Below are positions 1 through 11,640 of a stretch of DNA of 64,000 nt, one piece after another. Under the pieces are notes generated by a model, which worked only from the letters and a program-made list of their open reading frames with translations, did no database searches and was not told the DNA's origin. Both the position numbers and the translations under genes were made by a program. Each line of letters starts with the position of its first letter. Position 1 is the first letter of the stretch. The DNA comes from Odiellus spinosus (lineage: Eukaryota > Arthropoda > Arachnida > Opiliones > Phalangiidae), in NCBI GenBank assembly GCA_963920705.1, contig OY987239.1:4436254-4500253 (forward strand), in the 5' to 3' direction.

Positions 1-289
1 ACTATCAGCAAAGGATGAGTTTTACGTCATAGCCCATCACCAATAAGTAACCAAAACAATAATCACCCCTGTCTGGCTCGAGTGGTTTGGACTCTTCACT
101 GTCTTTAGCTCGATATTTTGAGTCGGGAGACATAGAAAATATAGTAAAAGTAATAGAAGCTTTGGGTAGTAGCTACCGCAGTTCAAAACTAAGGGAAATG
201 AGTGCCATCTATGATGTGATGATTTCATATTTCCCGTCCAGCAAAGACTAAAAACACTAGTCGGTTATTTAATCTTTACTCTGGTTGTC
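1..289. other. Unannotated flank
   Basis: AT-rich sequence before the minisatellite. I see no coding exon, repeat or RNA gene here. The only open frame is short, on the minus strand and resembles nothing I know. Confidence 0.5.
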
Positions 290-712
290 GGGTAACTGCT
301 ATTGGGAACTGCGCTATTGGGAACTGCGCTTTTGGGAACTACGCTTTTGGGAACTGCGCTTTTGGGAACTGCGCTTTTGGGAACTGCGCTTTTGGGAACC
401 GCGCTATTGGGAACCGCGCTTTTGGGAACCGCGCTATTGGAAACTGCGCTATTGGAAACTGCGCTACTGGGAACTGCGCTTTTGAGAACTGCACTTCTGG
501 GTACTGCGCTTTTGGGAACTGCGCTTTGGGGAACTGCGCTTTTGGGAACTGCGCTTTTGGGAACTGCGCTTTTGGGAACTGCGCTTTTGGGAACTGCGCA
601 ATTGGGAACTGCGCAATTGGGAACTGCGCAATTGGGAACTGCGCTTTTGGGAACTACGCTTTTGGAACTGCGCTCCTTGGAACTGCGCTTTTGGGAACTG
701 CGCTATTGGCTA
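290..712. repeat. 15-bp minisatellite array
   Basis: About 28 head-to-tail copies of a 15-bp unit close to GGGAACTGCGCTTTT, with variants ending gctatt, gcaatt or gctcctt. Because 15 is a multiple of three, all three forward frames stay open and give pentapeptide-repeat translations (GTALL, WELRF, GNCAF); these are not genes. Degenerate relatives of the unit recur near 13340-13505 and 13890-13935, beside a SET-domain fragment. Confidence 0.9.
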
Positions 713-1596
713 TAAACCGGGAAACTCGGTGAAGCAACGAATAAAATTATATTTTCTCGTTAAACGAACAATTTTGTTGTCAAAAACGAGGAATGATTCT
801 TTTAACAAGAAACTTTTCTCTAAATATTTTTATTTCGCCTATATCTATTTCTAAAGGAAGGAGACCCGATGTTAAAAAGACGCGCCAAAAACGAGAATCG
901 ATATAAACATTAGAAAAAATTTAATCTCGAATAAGTACCAAGGTATAAAGCTTCGAAAGTAATGAAAAAGAAAGGGAGGGTGAAGAAGAAAGCCGAATTT
1001 ATCGTGTCGAGACAAATTACAGCGATTTGCCAAATGGTTCGCGTTTCATTTCTGCCCTAACTCTCGTCGAGATCTACTCCGAAGAACAAGAGTTTCTTCG
1101 CGACAAGTTACCTACTCGTTCTTGAACATAAAACAAGAGGTATCCAGACAGTCTGGATGAACGTGGAGTGATATTCAATCCAATACTTAAATAAAGTAAT
1201 TGTGGGAAAATTATAAATAATAAATGATAAAAAAGTGTACAATATATATACAGCGCGAAGAGGGATCACAAATAAAACAAAGAATTCACGTAAAAATCCT
1301 GAGTATGGCGCCGTCTGATTGGTGCCCGATCTCGATGGTTCCTGCAATTTTGCCCTCTTGCCATAGACCGAGCTGAATATGAATATGGCAGATGGCGCCA
1401 GGGCCTCTATATAAGCTCCCGCAACTCTCAACTGTCGAGAAAGAAGGTAGAACCAACGCGATGCTCGACGCTACGCCGACGACGACGAATTGCCCTTTTT
1501 TAGGAGGAACACGAAGGGTGGGAAAGGCACTGAAAGCTACGTTCCTTCCCCCAACTACATCTGCATTTCGAGGGTCTCTTTATAACGTGGAGTGAC
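713..1596. other. Noncoding stretch
   Basis: No convincing gene. Short open frames at 1108-1431 (minus) and 1392-1595 (plus) lack any motif I recognise. The motif acgtggagtga occurs at 1168 and again at 1585, immediately next to the retroelement target site. Confidence 0.4.
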
Positions 1597-1601
1597 GTAA
1601 T

Positions 1602-1840
1602 TGTGATATTCCTGTTCTTTATATACTAATAATGTATAATTTCAAAATTCAAAAGGTCTCGAGCTAAAACAGAAAATAAGAGGATCGTGTGTTTAAAAAA
1701 GCGCGTGGGACTTAAAATTGGAAAATAACCCTAAGAGATCGGTTAGATTTGGATCTACGTAGACAAAGTAAATTATCTTTCTATACAAAGCCATTCGCTC
1801 CTTAATTATTTTAAAATACTACACTTCCGAAAACATCACA
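1602..1840 (+). repeat. Left LTR
   Basis: 239-bp direct repeat of 3305-3530, TG...CA ends. It carries about 13 bp around ggatctacgtagac that the right LTR lacks. Confidence 0.88.
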
Positions 1841-1975
1841 ATGGCGACGGAGATGGGATTGTAACCAGCAGCCTACCTCTCACCTGGAACCTTTGACAAG
1901 ATAAGTTACCATGACTTCATTACCTTCTTTTCATCCATTCTTAATTTCGGAATCCCGCGAAAATATCGCACCACG

Positions 1976-2340
1976 TTGGAAAAATGGCTACGAAAGTTTG
2001 AAATCCTACTGGATGCCCTCAACGTCACCGATGCTCGTCGAAAACGATCTCTTTTGCTACATTATGGTGGTGACGAGATTCAGGACCTTTTTACCACTTT
2101 AGTCGTTCCTGTTACCCAACCCGGAGCTGCAGCCGCTCAGGATGAGTACGACTTAACTCTTCAAGCCCTGAATGCTCATCTTCTTCCTCGCAGGAATCCT
2201 AATTTCGAGGTTATAAATTTTCACACTGCATCTCAACGTGAATCCGAAACTATAGATGAATACCAAACTCGACTTCGTGCTCTCTCTATTACATGCGACT
2301 TTCCAAATCCATATATATGGACTTTTTCGACTTACACCTA
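1976..2340 (+). pseudogene. gag remnant
   Basis: The translation contains a stretch typical of Ty3/gypsy-type Gag in small arthropod elements: a helical segment around KFEILLDALNV, then RRKRSLLLHYGGDEIQDLF, and SERESETIDEY-like text before QTRLRALSITCDF. No CCHC zinc knuckle follows, because the frame runs straight into integrase sequence at about 2330. The reading frame begins without an obvious natural start downstream of the left LTR; the ATG at 1976 is only the first in frame. The call rests on context (between LTRs) and on composition. Confidence 0.55.
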
Positions 2341-3268
2341 CAGGCGAACACATTCTCGTGATTGCTGATGAATACAGTCGATATCCGATAACATCCACCC
2401 AAAAATCTACAACTGCATCATCGACAATTTCCAATTTGAAGAACATCTTCTCCATTTTGGTGTCAAAACTGACAACGGCCCGCCCTTTAATAGTAGTCAG
2501 TTTGCCGATTTTGCAAAAGAATTTGGCTTTGAACACCAAAGAATCACCCCGCGATGGCCCCAGGCAAATGGCCTAATCGAAAGGCAAATGCAGATTCTAG
2601 GTAAAGTCATAAGAACGGCTCTTCTCGACAATCGCCCATGGACTACTGCTCTTCCTTCTCACCTTCTTAACTTTCGTGCAACTACTCATACCACCACAGG
2701 CCAATGTCCTGCAACTTTATTCTTCAATCGTCCACTAAATACTCGTTTACCTGCAATAATTCCCACCTCGCAACTTGATGAACAAACGCGACAAAGAGGT
2801 TCGGGAAAAAAGGTCTCCATGAAAACACGAGCTGACACCGCTCACAACTCACAGCCCCACACTTTAAAACCTGGCGACACAGTCCTTCCAAAGCTCATCG
2901 CAAGGACCAAATTTCAACCCTACTACGATCCTCATCCATGGACAGTAATAGCTGTTAACGGCTCTGACATCTCCATTCAAGATCGCAATGGCAAACAACT
3001 CCATCGAAACAGCTCCATGCTAAAACCCGTCAAAACAAACCAACCACATCATTCTCCCAGATACAGGGACACTTACCAAAACACTTATGATCACGATTTG
3101 GAAAACACCACAACTCGTATAGTTCCTCCACACCAATTCACGCCACAACAACTTCAAAACCAAACTGGAAACTTTCACCCACTACAAATTCCTCCACACT
3201 TGCTACACTCATCAGTTTCTACCCAAAATAAACAACGTGCATCACCCAAAAAATTTCAACACGACTAA
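2325..3268 (+). pseudogene. Integrase core and C-terminus of the deleted LTR element
   Basis: Encodes the second half of a retroelement integrase, which joins element cDNA to host DNA. One frame starts with PTGEHILVIADEYSRYP (first catalytic Asp). A frame change near 2450-2580 separates it from ANGLIERQMQILGKVIRTAL (catalytic Glu in IER). The tail has LPSHLLNFRATTHTTTG and CPATLFFNR, standard for Ty3/gypsy integrases, then a GPY/F-like region (PWTVIAVNGSDISIQD). The region between the two frames, with the second catalytic Asp, reads in a third frame. The HHCC zinc domain is missing. A dead copy. Confidence 0.75.
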
Positions 3269-3304
3269 TTTTCAGCGTAACAAAAAAAAAATCACAGGTG
3301 GAGA

Positions 3305-3530
3305 TGTGATATTCCTGTTCTTTATATACTAATAATGTATAATTTCAAAATTCGAAAGGTCTCGAGCAAAAACAGAAAATAAGAGGCTCGTGTGTTTAAA
3401 AAAGCGCGTGGGACTTTAAAATGGAAAATAACCCTAAGAGATCGGTTAGATTTGTTAGTAAATTATCTTTCTATACAAAGCCATTCGCTCATTAATTATT
3501 TTAAAATACTTCACTTCCGAAAACATCACA
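3305..3530 (+). repeat. Right LTR
   Basis: 226-bp partner of 1602-1840 with a small deletion; followed at once by GTAAT, the target duplication. Confidence 0.88.
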
Positions 3531-3535
3531 GTAAT

Positions 3536-4224
3536 CACTCCACGTAAAAATGGCGTCAAAGATGGAAAATGGGCGCCGTTCGCGTTAAAGTCCATTTCAC
3601 TCTACCTCGAGTTAATGATGATATTAAATTCAATAGCTTTTTCTCCGTTCTGATTCTTACTTAGACTTAGATTAAATTTCCTCGGAGATCACGAACCGAC
3701 TTAATGTTCGAATTTAATAAATTATGACAATTGATCTTGTTCGCGTTTAAGTAACTGTAGTTGGGTACGCTGGAATAAATGTAGCTTATTTCTCTGGAAA
3801 GACGGCGTCTCCTTTATCCAGCATCGACTATCATTTCGCTCGCTTTTAGGGCAAAGGCTTAGAAGTCGCGAATAGATACGCGTATTATTATTATTAGTGT
3901 CCGCGCAGTAGACGAATACGGTAAGATCCAACTTCTATTCCATTTGATACGAGTTCCGCCAAATCCTCAATTTGATAGATTTAAAAATCTATGAACGCAA
4001 AAGCGGTTCATCGTCCAGATTGATCAGCGAGTCTTAAATAACTACTCGGAAATAAACTGAGGGGGAGGATCGAGAACCAGTCCTCATCGCTACCAGGTTT
4101 CCTTCGATCTGACGTCATTCGCCGTATCGATAGTCAATAATCATGGACGGCCGAATGAATATATCGTTATATTATAATCTCTCCGTAAGCGCCTACGATC
4201 TTAACAAAGATTGAAATTCCCATA
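3536..4224. other. Noncoding stretch
   Basis: No gene seen. It starts with cactccacgt, the other half of the palindromic target of the LTR element. Confidence 0.4.
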
Positions 4225-4225
4225 A

Positions 4226-4445
4226 GCCGCGTTCGTAGTAGGAATAGGAATCGATTTAAACCGTTTTAAAACGTTTCGCTTTAGTTGCGTGAACGGGAAA
4301 TTGTCTTTTCTCGAATCAATATGATTCTATTTCTCGAAACTGTTTCGGGAACCAGTTTCGAACCGATTCGGTTTCGGGAACCAGTTTCGAACCGATTCGG
4401 TTTCGACAACCGATCGATGAAGCTACGATAAATCGATTTATAAAG
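4226..4445 (-). repeat. Dispersed repeat S1, copy 1
   Basis: About 200 bp related, in reverse orientation, to 15979-16170 and 41118-41310. Shared landmarks are atcgatttatcgtagcttca, actggttcccga, gtttcgagaaat and aacgcggct. This copy holds an internal tandem duplication of about 29 bp (ggaaccagtttcgaaccg twice at about 4350-4400). SINE-like or MITE-like in size; no tRNA-like head was recognised. Confidence 0.75.
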
Positions 4446-5237
4446 ATATCGGTTAAAACGAGCCCCTATCTAGATTACAACCGTCAGACGCGTATAGTTC
4501 TTGCCACGGGCTTGACCATCTTGTCGTATCTTTACCTTTATATAGGATGAGCATGACAGACGAGTAAGGGCACTGTACGAGAAGATGCTCTCTCAATTTA
4601 GGTTGGTATCTATAGCGCCGTCATTGTCTGATTGGAACGCCGGCTTCGAATGGAATCGATCTTAGACCGAGACTATTCTTTAATACAATCGAAGCGGAAA
4701 CGAAACGAGATTAACCGCGAAATATAGCGAGTATGTTAACCCGCGAATTAACTTCGATTCAACGAGAATGGTCTGACGAGAGTAGACATCATGGGTCGTT
4801 TCCTACCTTATAAAGTCTCCGACATCGCCACTAAAATATCTATCTATCTTTCGAAACAGTGTCACGAATATTGTGGAACAAGAATATATGGTAAATTCCG
4901 AATAATTCGAGTAATCTTTGGCACGAGACACTATGTGAGGGTCTCCGCTTAGCGAAGCAGTGCCTGATTGGTCAATCACGCTCCCACGGGGTGTGGCGAC
5001 AGACTAATTATAGCGAGGCTTCGTTAATCCACTCTCTTAACGAGGGATTACGGGTACGCGACCAGAAATCATTATTCCCCTGACTCTTGTGAATTTAATT
5101 ATCTTGTATATCACGATAATAAGACCTACTTTTAGTGTTTTTTATGGAACTTTGTAACAAATTATGGATAAACATTTTTTAAGTTAGTATATAAACGGGT
5201 GTTTTACTTCTGAATTTTATAATATCGAGTTTTTCCA
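4446..5237. other. Noncoding stretch upstream of MULE transposase
   Basis: No gene or clear terminal inverted repeat for the downstream transposase was found here. Confidence 0.35.
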
Positions 5238-6630
5238 ATGCTATCTACGCGTAAAAGAAGTAAGTTTGTCCACCTAGGCTATAGCTATGTTTTGGATAAA
5301 CATAGCAAGTGCGGAATTTTTAAGTATTGGCGATGCGAGAAGAACAACGATAGATGTCCGGCTCGAATCCATACTACAATTACTGAAGGGGAAGTAGTTC
5401 GATCATTGAATCAGCACAACCACCAGCCAAACCCTGCATCAATCGAAGCAAAAAGAATTGTATCGGAAATCAAACAACGGGCCGCGGAAACTTTAGAATC
5501 ACCTTCCCAGATGTATAATCATGCGATAAAGAATGGATCAACTGCTGTGCAAGCCGAAATGTCATCACGTGACACAGTGAGAAAAGTAGTTCAACGTACA
5601 AGGAATCTAATACAAGCAGCGCCTCAACCACCGAAGGACTTTAAATCGCTACTTATTCCAATCAAATACCAATATTTGGACGACGCAAAAAAGGAATTGT
5701 TTCTACTTGGAGATTCAGGTATGGACGATGCAAATAGAATACTTATCTTTGGAAAAGACTCATTTAAAAATTGGAGTGACAAGATGAAAGTTCTCTTCGT
5801 GGACGGTACGTTTCGGCAAGCTCCAGCGCCATTTGCCCAGATTTACGTTTTGCTTGCAAAACGTTACGTTTTCCCTGTACTGTACGCCCTCTGGCCTAAT
5901 AAATCTTTCAAATCCTACGACCAATTTTGGAAAATGGTGCACGAAATATGGCCTTCCCTCAATCCATCGTCTATTTCGCTGGACTTCGAAGTGTCAGCCA
6001 TGAAAGCCGCCCAATCCATGTTTCCGGATGTTCAACTGAATGGTTGCCTTTTCCACCTGACCCAAAATCTACGCAGAAAGTTATCAGATTTGGGTTTATT
6101 AAAGAGATATCACAATGAACCAGAATTCGCTTTAAAATGCAGGATGATCGTCGTACTCGCATTTGTTCCAGTCGATCGTTTGAATGACGGTCTTGAAGCC
6201 CTATCAAGTGACATCTTGCCAGAATTGCAACCGGTCTTGAAATGGTTTGAAGAATACTACATTGGCCGTAAGAATAGGAACCGAAATAACCGTCGCCCAG
6301 CCGTATTCCCCCGAAATGTGGACAGTTTACGAACGAACTCTCGGGAAGCAAGACCGCACAAATAATCACGCCGAAGCTGCTCATAGACGTTTACAAACAG
6401 AATTTGCCGTCGACCTCCCGACAATTTGGAAATTTATTGATGGACTGAAGAAAGCACAGAAAGGACGGGACTGCGACTATGAGCAATATGTCATTGGCAA
6501 GGAACCACCCAAGAAGCGAACGAAGTACCGAAAACTCGACGAGCAAATTCTTCGGTTGGTAGAAAATTTCGAAAATCGGGATTTAAAAGAGTATTTACGC
6601 GGAATTTCACGAAAATTTATGATGATGTAA
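5238..6630 (+). pseudogene. FLYWCH / MULE-type transposase, one frameshift
   Basis: Mutator-like element transposase of the FLYWCH-linked kind common in arthropods. The first 65 residues form a FLYWCH zinc finger: GYSYVLDK, YWRCEKNNDRCPARI and the His pair in NQHNH supply the Cys/His ligands. The MULE domain follows with VLFVDGTF (first Asp), SLDFEVSAMKA (second acidic site), the CLFHLTQNLRRKL C/H motif, and NNHAEAAHRRL (Glu) in the last part. The first frame (5238-6365) is cut by a one-base shift in CCCCC at about 6308; the C-terminal frame then runs to the stop at 6628-6630. Without that single base the protein would be about 460 residues. Terminal inverted repeats were not recognised. Confidence 0.85.
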
Positions 6631-6805
6631 TTGTAATACAAATAAAAGAAATATTAATGCATTATAGAATTGGTTCAATTAATATGTCATATAAGTCAAT
6701 AACTTCGTATTTCTATCAGATAGTTGTCCGAATGTCGCGGCGTCTAAATAGCGGCGCCCAAATGACGGGCGCCTAAATTCCGGCGCCTAAATGACCTGTC
6801 CCAAT
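6631..6805. repeat. Short GC-rich degenerate minisatellite
   Basis: Around 6726-6800, four to five imperfect copies of a unit like ggcgcctaaatgacc, the same motif that builds the arms at 22884-23035 and 23632-23865. Confidence 0.6.
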
Positions 6806-7727
6806 TTAAACTACACCCTATTGGCGCCGATAGAATCTTGGCAATCGTGGTATTATCTCACTTTTAATCCCCCGTTTGTTTGAAAACATTCCAGTTCAAT
6901 CGTTGAAATTGACACTCAGTTAAACCAAATTAGCTTCGCGCGGGCTCCAATTATATTTGGGAGCTCGAATCTCAATTCCGAGTCACGTTGTGAAACGGTA
7001 GTCGAAGGATTTCGCGTTAAGTGGTGGAATTGAGTTATTAAAGATAAAATTATTTGCCGGAATTGAGATTCGCCCCTAGGTTTTTAGTTTCTCCTCTTCA
7101 ACTCAAGACAAAAGAGAAATTCGGTCATTTCTTTGATTTTGTCCCATGATCGTCGTAACGACGTCCGTTCTCTGTTTCCGATATCCATCGCGCAGTCCGT
7201 CTCTTGTTTTTTCGTGATGATGTTTCTGTCCGCCGCCAAGGTGTACTTGTCGACCAGATGTCTCCAACGCCGGATCCCGACTACCACCGGGTTTGGAAAC
7301 ATTCTCTGGGACTTCTTCGCTTCGTTCTTCTTCGAGCGTAAGACCAGGGTTTTTATAGTATAAAAAACATTTATAGATCTACGACCCGTCGGCGTGTCGC
7401 CCCGCTGGCCAGCTTGGCTCGACGCTGATCATTTGGTCTCGTTCCAGCCTTCCCCTCGGATTGGGGAATGTTGTCGGTTCGTCTGATCCTCGCTTTCTGG
7501 TTGTTGGGCATCACCCAATTCTGCAACGAAATTAACGGCGTCTTCAAGGGGAAACTGTCCGTCAAAGAATACGCCGCCGTCGACACCAAAGAAGACTTGG
7601 ACAGGCTCGGATTCATAGTGGACTGGGACGTAGGCAAAAAGGGGGCTACTCAATTTGTAGATCGGGGCACTCTGATAACGTTTTATAGGCCGTCGGATAA
7701 GGAGGGATTTCATTCGTTATACCATCT

Positions 7728-7842
7728 TCAGACGAGGCGTTTTTAGCCAGTTTAATCAGATTTAACCGAGGTTTACATAGTCTTCTCAGTACAATAAATC
7801 TCGGTTAAATCTGATTAAACCTTGGTTAATTATGCCTCGTCT
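7728..7842. mobile_element. Foldback MITE, left copy
   Basis: About 115 bp forming a near-perfect hairpin: cttcagacgaggc at one end, gcctcgtctgaag at the other, with aatcagatttaaccgag inside each arm. It splits the IR TM3 exon. The identical insertion is at 14346-14461 in the other arm. Confidence 0.85.
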
Positions 7843-8116
7843 GAAGAGGGTAATAGGCGACGTTTAAACTTTTATCCGAGTACTCGACGAGATGAAAGAG
7901 TATTGGAGCTCTAGTAAGTAAAACGGGGAATTTCTTATTACTGAACCTGGCATCGAATTTTCACCGCGGACGAGAAAATGGCCTTTATCGTGAATGACCG
8001 CGAGGAGTTGGTCTTTAATTTTGGTCCTAGGCGTGGCGGTTCCCCGATGGGCTCTCGCCTTGAACATCCCGTTCGGGGCTATGCCAGGGCTGCGCAGTCA
8101 CGTTATTGGGGGGGTA

Positions 8117-8440
8117 CTGTCCCCGGTACCAGCCTCGGCGTCATCCTACGACAGTGAGTCGGTCCTTGGGGTCACGGATAGATTTAGGGGGCCGTATGGT
8201 AGTGTTGGGCGGGTTGGGGTCGCCCACTTGCTTCCCGCCTTCTGCTACCTTAGTCCTCACGCACGAGTGCGGTCCCACTTGGTTCTACATAACCTTGTGG
8301 CCCGTTCCGGGCGTGGTGTCGCGTGCGGCACTATAGTGGACAAATGATGACGGCCGCACGGTTTGTTCGGGGGTGTTATGTGCTCCCCAGCACGGTGCAC
8401 CTCCTTAACAAACAAAAGCTGAGTTCCAAAAGACGTCATT
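8117..8440. other. GC-rich insert private to the left arm
   Basis: Around 320 bp, much richer in G+C than its surroundings, present only in the left IR copy between shared blocks ending ctgtccccgg and starting aaaggaagctaaaccgg. No coding motif seen. The right arm has a different, longer insert at the same place. Confidence 0.5.
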
Positions 8441-9033
8441 CATTTAAAAGGAAGCTAAACCGGTAGAGCCCGAAATCGCAGTCTCGCTCCGCGTTCCGCG
8501 AAATGGTAACACGTCCGTCTCGCCTCGGGTGGGGGGTATCTACGATGATAGTTTTCGTTTCAAGTTCTGGAACACGGGAAAAAAACGAGGATGACATGGA
8601 AGAGTTTGACGCATCAAAGCGCTTACATGCCTATCACTTACATCTCGAAGAAGCCGACCTCGGAGCAATTATACACGCAGTTATTAGTAAAGGGAGATAC
8701 GAAGTCGAGGCTGTTCCACTACGATGCCCGAATACACGAAACCATCAAGAACTGGTAAGCGTTCCGTTAAAAAACAAACTCGACACGCCTGATTCGCATA
8801 ATCTCATGCCCAACTCGACTGAAGGTCGTTATTTGGAATACATATTCCGCGATCGCTTAATTACCCGCGAATATTTAGAACGATCACGAATAATATTATA
8901 AAAAGCGTTAACGGGGACTACTAACTACCATAATATTGGCCCGTCCGTTCGAATACGAACGACCAATACCTTATCGTTACTTTCCTGTTAGGGCGCTACG
9001 ATTGTACGAAGGATCAGATGGAAATAACTTGGT

Positions 9034-10947
9034 ACCTTTAAGCCTGGCTGCTACATTGAGTTTCAGGTGTCGTGCAATTATATGCAACAGGACGTCTCCA
9101 ATTGTTCACGGTCAAACCTCGATGCTGGACAGTTGAAGGCGATTATATGCAATGGGACGTCTCCCACTGTTATAATCACCTCCGACCATCCCCACATCAA
9201 GGTCCAACCTCTAGTGTCTGATCTCAGCGGGCCATATTAGCGAGGCGTCCCTCACTAATATGGTCCACATCAATCTTCCACTCTCCAAACGCAATGGGTA
9301 AATTAGCGTTGCCTACCAAGTGCCTAGGGTTACGATTAACGTCTAGACTTTGGCCACATCACTCGATTAGTAAAGGCCTTCGAACGGTTTATATACTACC
9401 TTTTTGGAGTGAATGCAAATGAGCCTTATAGTGTGATATCGTTTAGGGAAATGTAACGCAATATTAATTTATTTTATAATTAAAAATATCAAAATGGTTA
9501 AACTTAATCTAATTAATAATTCAGTTGAAAAATCAATTTAAAATTCGAGATAGTTTAGAAGATATTTAATAAATTTTTCAAAAATTTAAAGAAATGTGAC
9601 CGTTTAAAACCAGCTTGAGTTTGCAGCACGCGCTAAGCTGTTTTATATATATCATTTAGTCCAAAAAGCAAAGGTATAACGGGAAGTAAAGGCTTAGTCT
9701 TGCTGAAAACTTGGGGTGGATTGAAGAATCTATATAAAAGTGCGTTTACACGGGTATCCAATATCCCACCGTCCACTAAATTCGAATTAATAGAGACAAA
9801 GTTACTTTGACAAAATTTGATAAGACTTCTTTCGGGTACGAGAGTATCTTTAGTTAAACACAGATTTAAATAATGAAATATTGATAAAGTACATGAAGTA
9901 ATAGAAAGTAAGGTGCCTGAATCAGTAACAAAAGGGTGAAATCATAAGCTTAGCTGAGCTTTATTAATTGCTTCAAAATGGTAAACAAAAATTTTATTTC
10001 TTAAACAGTAGAATGATAAGGAATATCCATTGAATTCGAGTTAATGGAGAGAAAGTATAGTTTATTGAGTCCGGGTGCTTCTCTTGGTTTAACAAAGATT
10101 TCAATAATGAAAGATTGTTAAGGTATACGAAGTACTAGAGAGAAAGGTGGCTGAATGGGTTACGAAAAGGTTAAAACATAAACCTAGCCGATCTTTTTTA
10201 AGTGGTTCTAAATTGATGAACAAAAATTTAATTTATTAAACAGTAGATAAGCTATTTTTAATGGTATTTTTTATCGATAACTGAAAATTACATTCACTGG
10301 GTTCTTCTACTCGGGTAGCCCTCTACAGCCCTTTAATTTTGACTATTATATTATATCATGAGTATCCCATTAAATTGACCTTAAATGAAGGTGCGTTTAC
10401 ACGGGCATCCAAAATAGAAACGACATAACATCTAAAGCTGAGGCTGATTGATACAAAATGTTAAAAATGATAGTCGGGAAAACTCTCCTTGAACAGAAGT
10501 ACAGTAGGTTTCCCGTGTTTAAAAAACAACAATTTTGAATAAAAAGTGGATATCTGATGTTGAAAAAAAATAGGCTTCAGTTTCTCCGCTATAAAACCAA
10601 GAAACATTTCCGATAATTTTCATAAGCAAAAGTAGCCATGTACAGTGAGCTTCGTTAGCAGACTCGGAGACGAGACGAAACCAGATCAGACGAAAGAACG
10701 CTATAATAACTTTAGTGAGATAATCAACCAGCGCAGAATGTCATCACCATTTGAAGTCAACCATTTTAAGTGAAAATACTTATACTCCTTAACGTGGATG
10801 GGAAATAAAGAAGTGTGAATCAAATGCACGCTGTTTCTTCTACTCTTCCAATACTCTACATTACTTCTCATCTTTTATTTTAGGTAGGGTTTGGTTATGT
10901 TACCTTAACGTCGGGGTCGAGGAGGTTATATTTTGGTTTCCCAACTT
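9034..10947 (+). mobile_element. R1 element, copy A (5'-truncated)
   Basis: 1.9-kb copy of family R1. It begins inside the family (ctttaagcctggctgctaca) directly after the truncated IR exon and ends with the family end gtttcccaacttgt. Shared blocks with other copies: gcaacaggacgtctccaat, gctgagatcg-type blocks, the acacgggcatcc block, the short gagacgaga seed (10662-10676) and ggttatattttggtttccc. No intact protein-coding frame; probably non-autonomous. Confidence 0.85.
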
Positions 10948-11640
10948 GTAATATTATTATTATTCGTTAATTAATAATTAAAGTGTAGTTTTGTCGTAAA
11001 ACAGAAACGTGGGTGTTCTCGCTACGGGATTTCTTCAATCTTAAAATTCGTTCGACAAATAAAAACCCACTCCCTAACATATTTTAAATCTTAACGCTTA
11101 ATATTAACCGCGTTATTATATTATTTAATCGTGCCGTGTTTACGTTTAGTCATCGTGAGATAATAATTAGTATTTGTATTTTTTTTGTTGCATTTAGACT
11201 CCGTAGTGGTTAGATATATTTCGACTACTTTGGTTAATTGATTTTTAACGTAGATTGATTAAGGAAATATGTTTGGACGAAACTAAATATCGTGTCGAGT
11301 AATCGCCGCGAATTGGTAAAATTCTGTGTTTGAGCGAAATAATAATAATCCCTGTTCGAGAGGGACTCGAGAAATGTTTGAATTTAACAAAGCGAACTAA
11401 AATTCGTCTAATTTTACGAAACGCCGAAAAGAACTAATTTAGGGTTGGATCAATATTAATAGAGACGCCCGATATTCGCCAATATTTAATTAGCGATCAA
11501 GAACGCTTTGATTTTCCATCCCACAGACAGAGGACGAATGAATGAATGATGGTGAGTGAATGCATTGACTCCAATCTTCGTTGAAAATAAAGTGATAGCG
11601 CGAACGTACACCCCAATCTTCGCTCGTGTCTCGCGGTGTT
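10948..11640. other. Noncoding AT-rich stretch
   Basis: No gene found between the R1 end and the 3' end of the right IR copy. Confidence 0.4.

Larger units (their letters stand above)
1602..3530 (+). mobile_element. Internally deleted Ty3/gypsy-like LTR element
   Basis: Compact LTR retroelement of 1.93 kb. The two LTRs start tgtgatattcc and end aacatcaca, and the whole is flanked by the 5-bp target duplication GTAAT (1597-1601 and 3531-3535). A purine-rich tract (aggtggaga) precedes the right LTR, and the segment just after the left LTR (tggcgacgg) could be a primer-binding site. Between them lie a gag-like stretch and an integrase core plus C-terminus. Protease, reverse transcriptase and RNase H are absent, so a deletion near 2330 joined gag to integrase. 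It could not move on its own. Confidence 0.85.
7080..9034 (+). pseudogene. Ionotropic-receptor-like gene, left copy (broken)
   Basis: Remnant of an IR, a divergent ionotropic-glutamate-receptor-type chemosensory channel. Recognisable exons: 7133-7363 with a first membrane segment (SISIAQSVSCFFVMMFLSAA) and pore-side LWDFFASFFFERK; about 7447-7727 with the TM3 segment (SVRLILAFWLLGITQ) and the ligand-domain entry (EYAAVDTKEDLDRLGF); 7960-8080, where KMAFIVNDREELVFNF is legible; and 8536-8901 plus 8936-9034, ending RPFEYERPIPYRYFPVRALR. TM4 is lost, replaced at 9034 by an R1 element. A foldback MITE (7728-7842), a GC-rich insert and stop codons break it. The N-terminal ligand domain is not visible. 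Family identity comes from exon order and from matches to the IR gene at 22-25.7 kb; the 8536-8901 block is assigned by position only. Confidence 0.6.
6806..9117 (+). repeat. Left arm of large inverted duplication
   Basis: Starts at aaactacacccta and matches, in reverse complement, 12182-15383. Coordinate sums are constant at about 22188 for 7084-7746, then shift to 21302 for 8503-9000 because the arms carry different insertions between these blocks. Both arms carry the same IR-like exons, the same foldback MITE and the same R1 fragment, so the duplication came after those insertions. Confidence 0.9.

Noticed and set aside
290..712. CRISPR-like array
   Set aside because: The repeats are contiguous, without unique spacers, in a eukaryotic setting.
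285..732. Three overlapping pentapeptide-repeat proteins
   Set aside because: They are translations of a 15-bp minisatellite in three frames; no start context or domain.
1392..1595. Small gene before the first LTR
   Set aside because: No domain, no neighbour, ends at the target site; probably chance.
7084..7302. Minus-strand 72-codon frame conserved in both inverted arms
   Set aside because: It is the antisense shadow of the IR TM1/pore exon; the plus frame has membrane-segment composition and matches the third IR gene.
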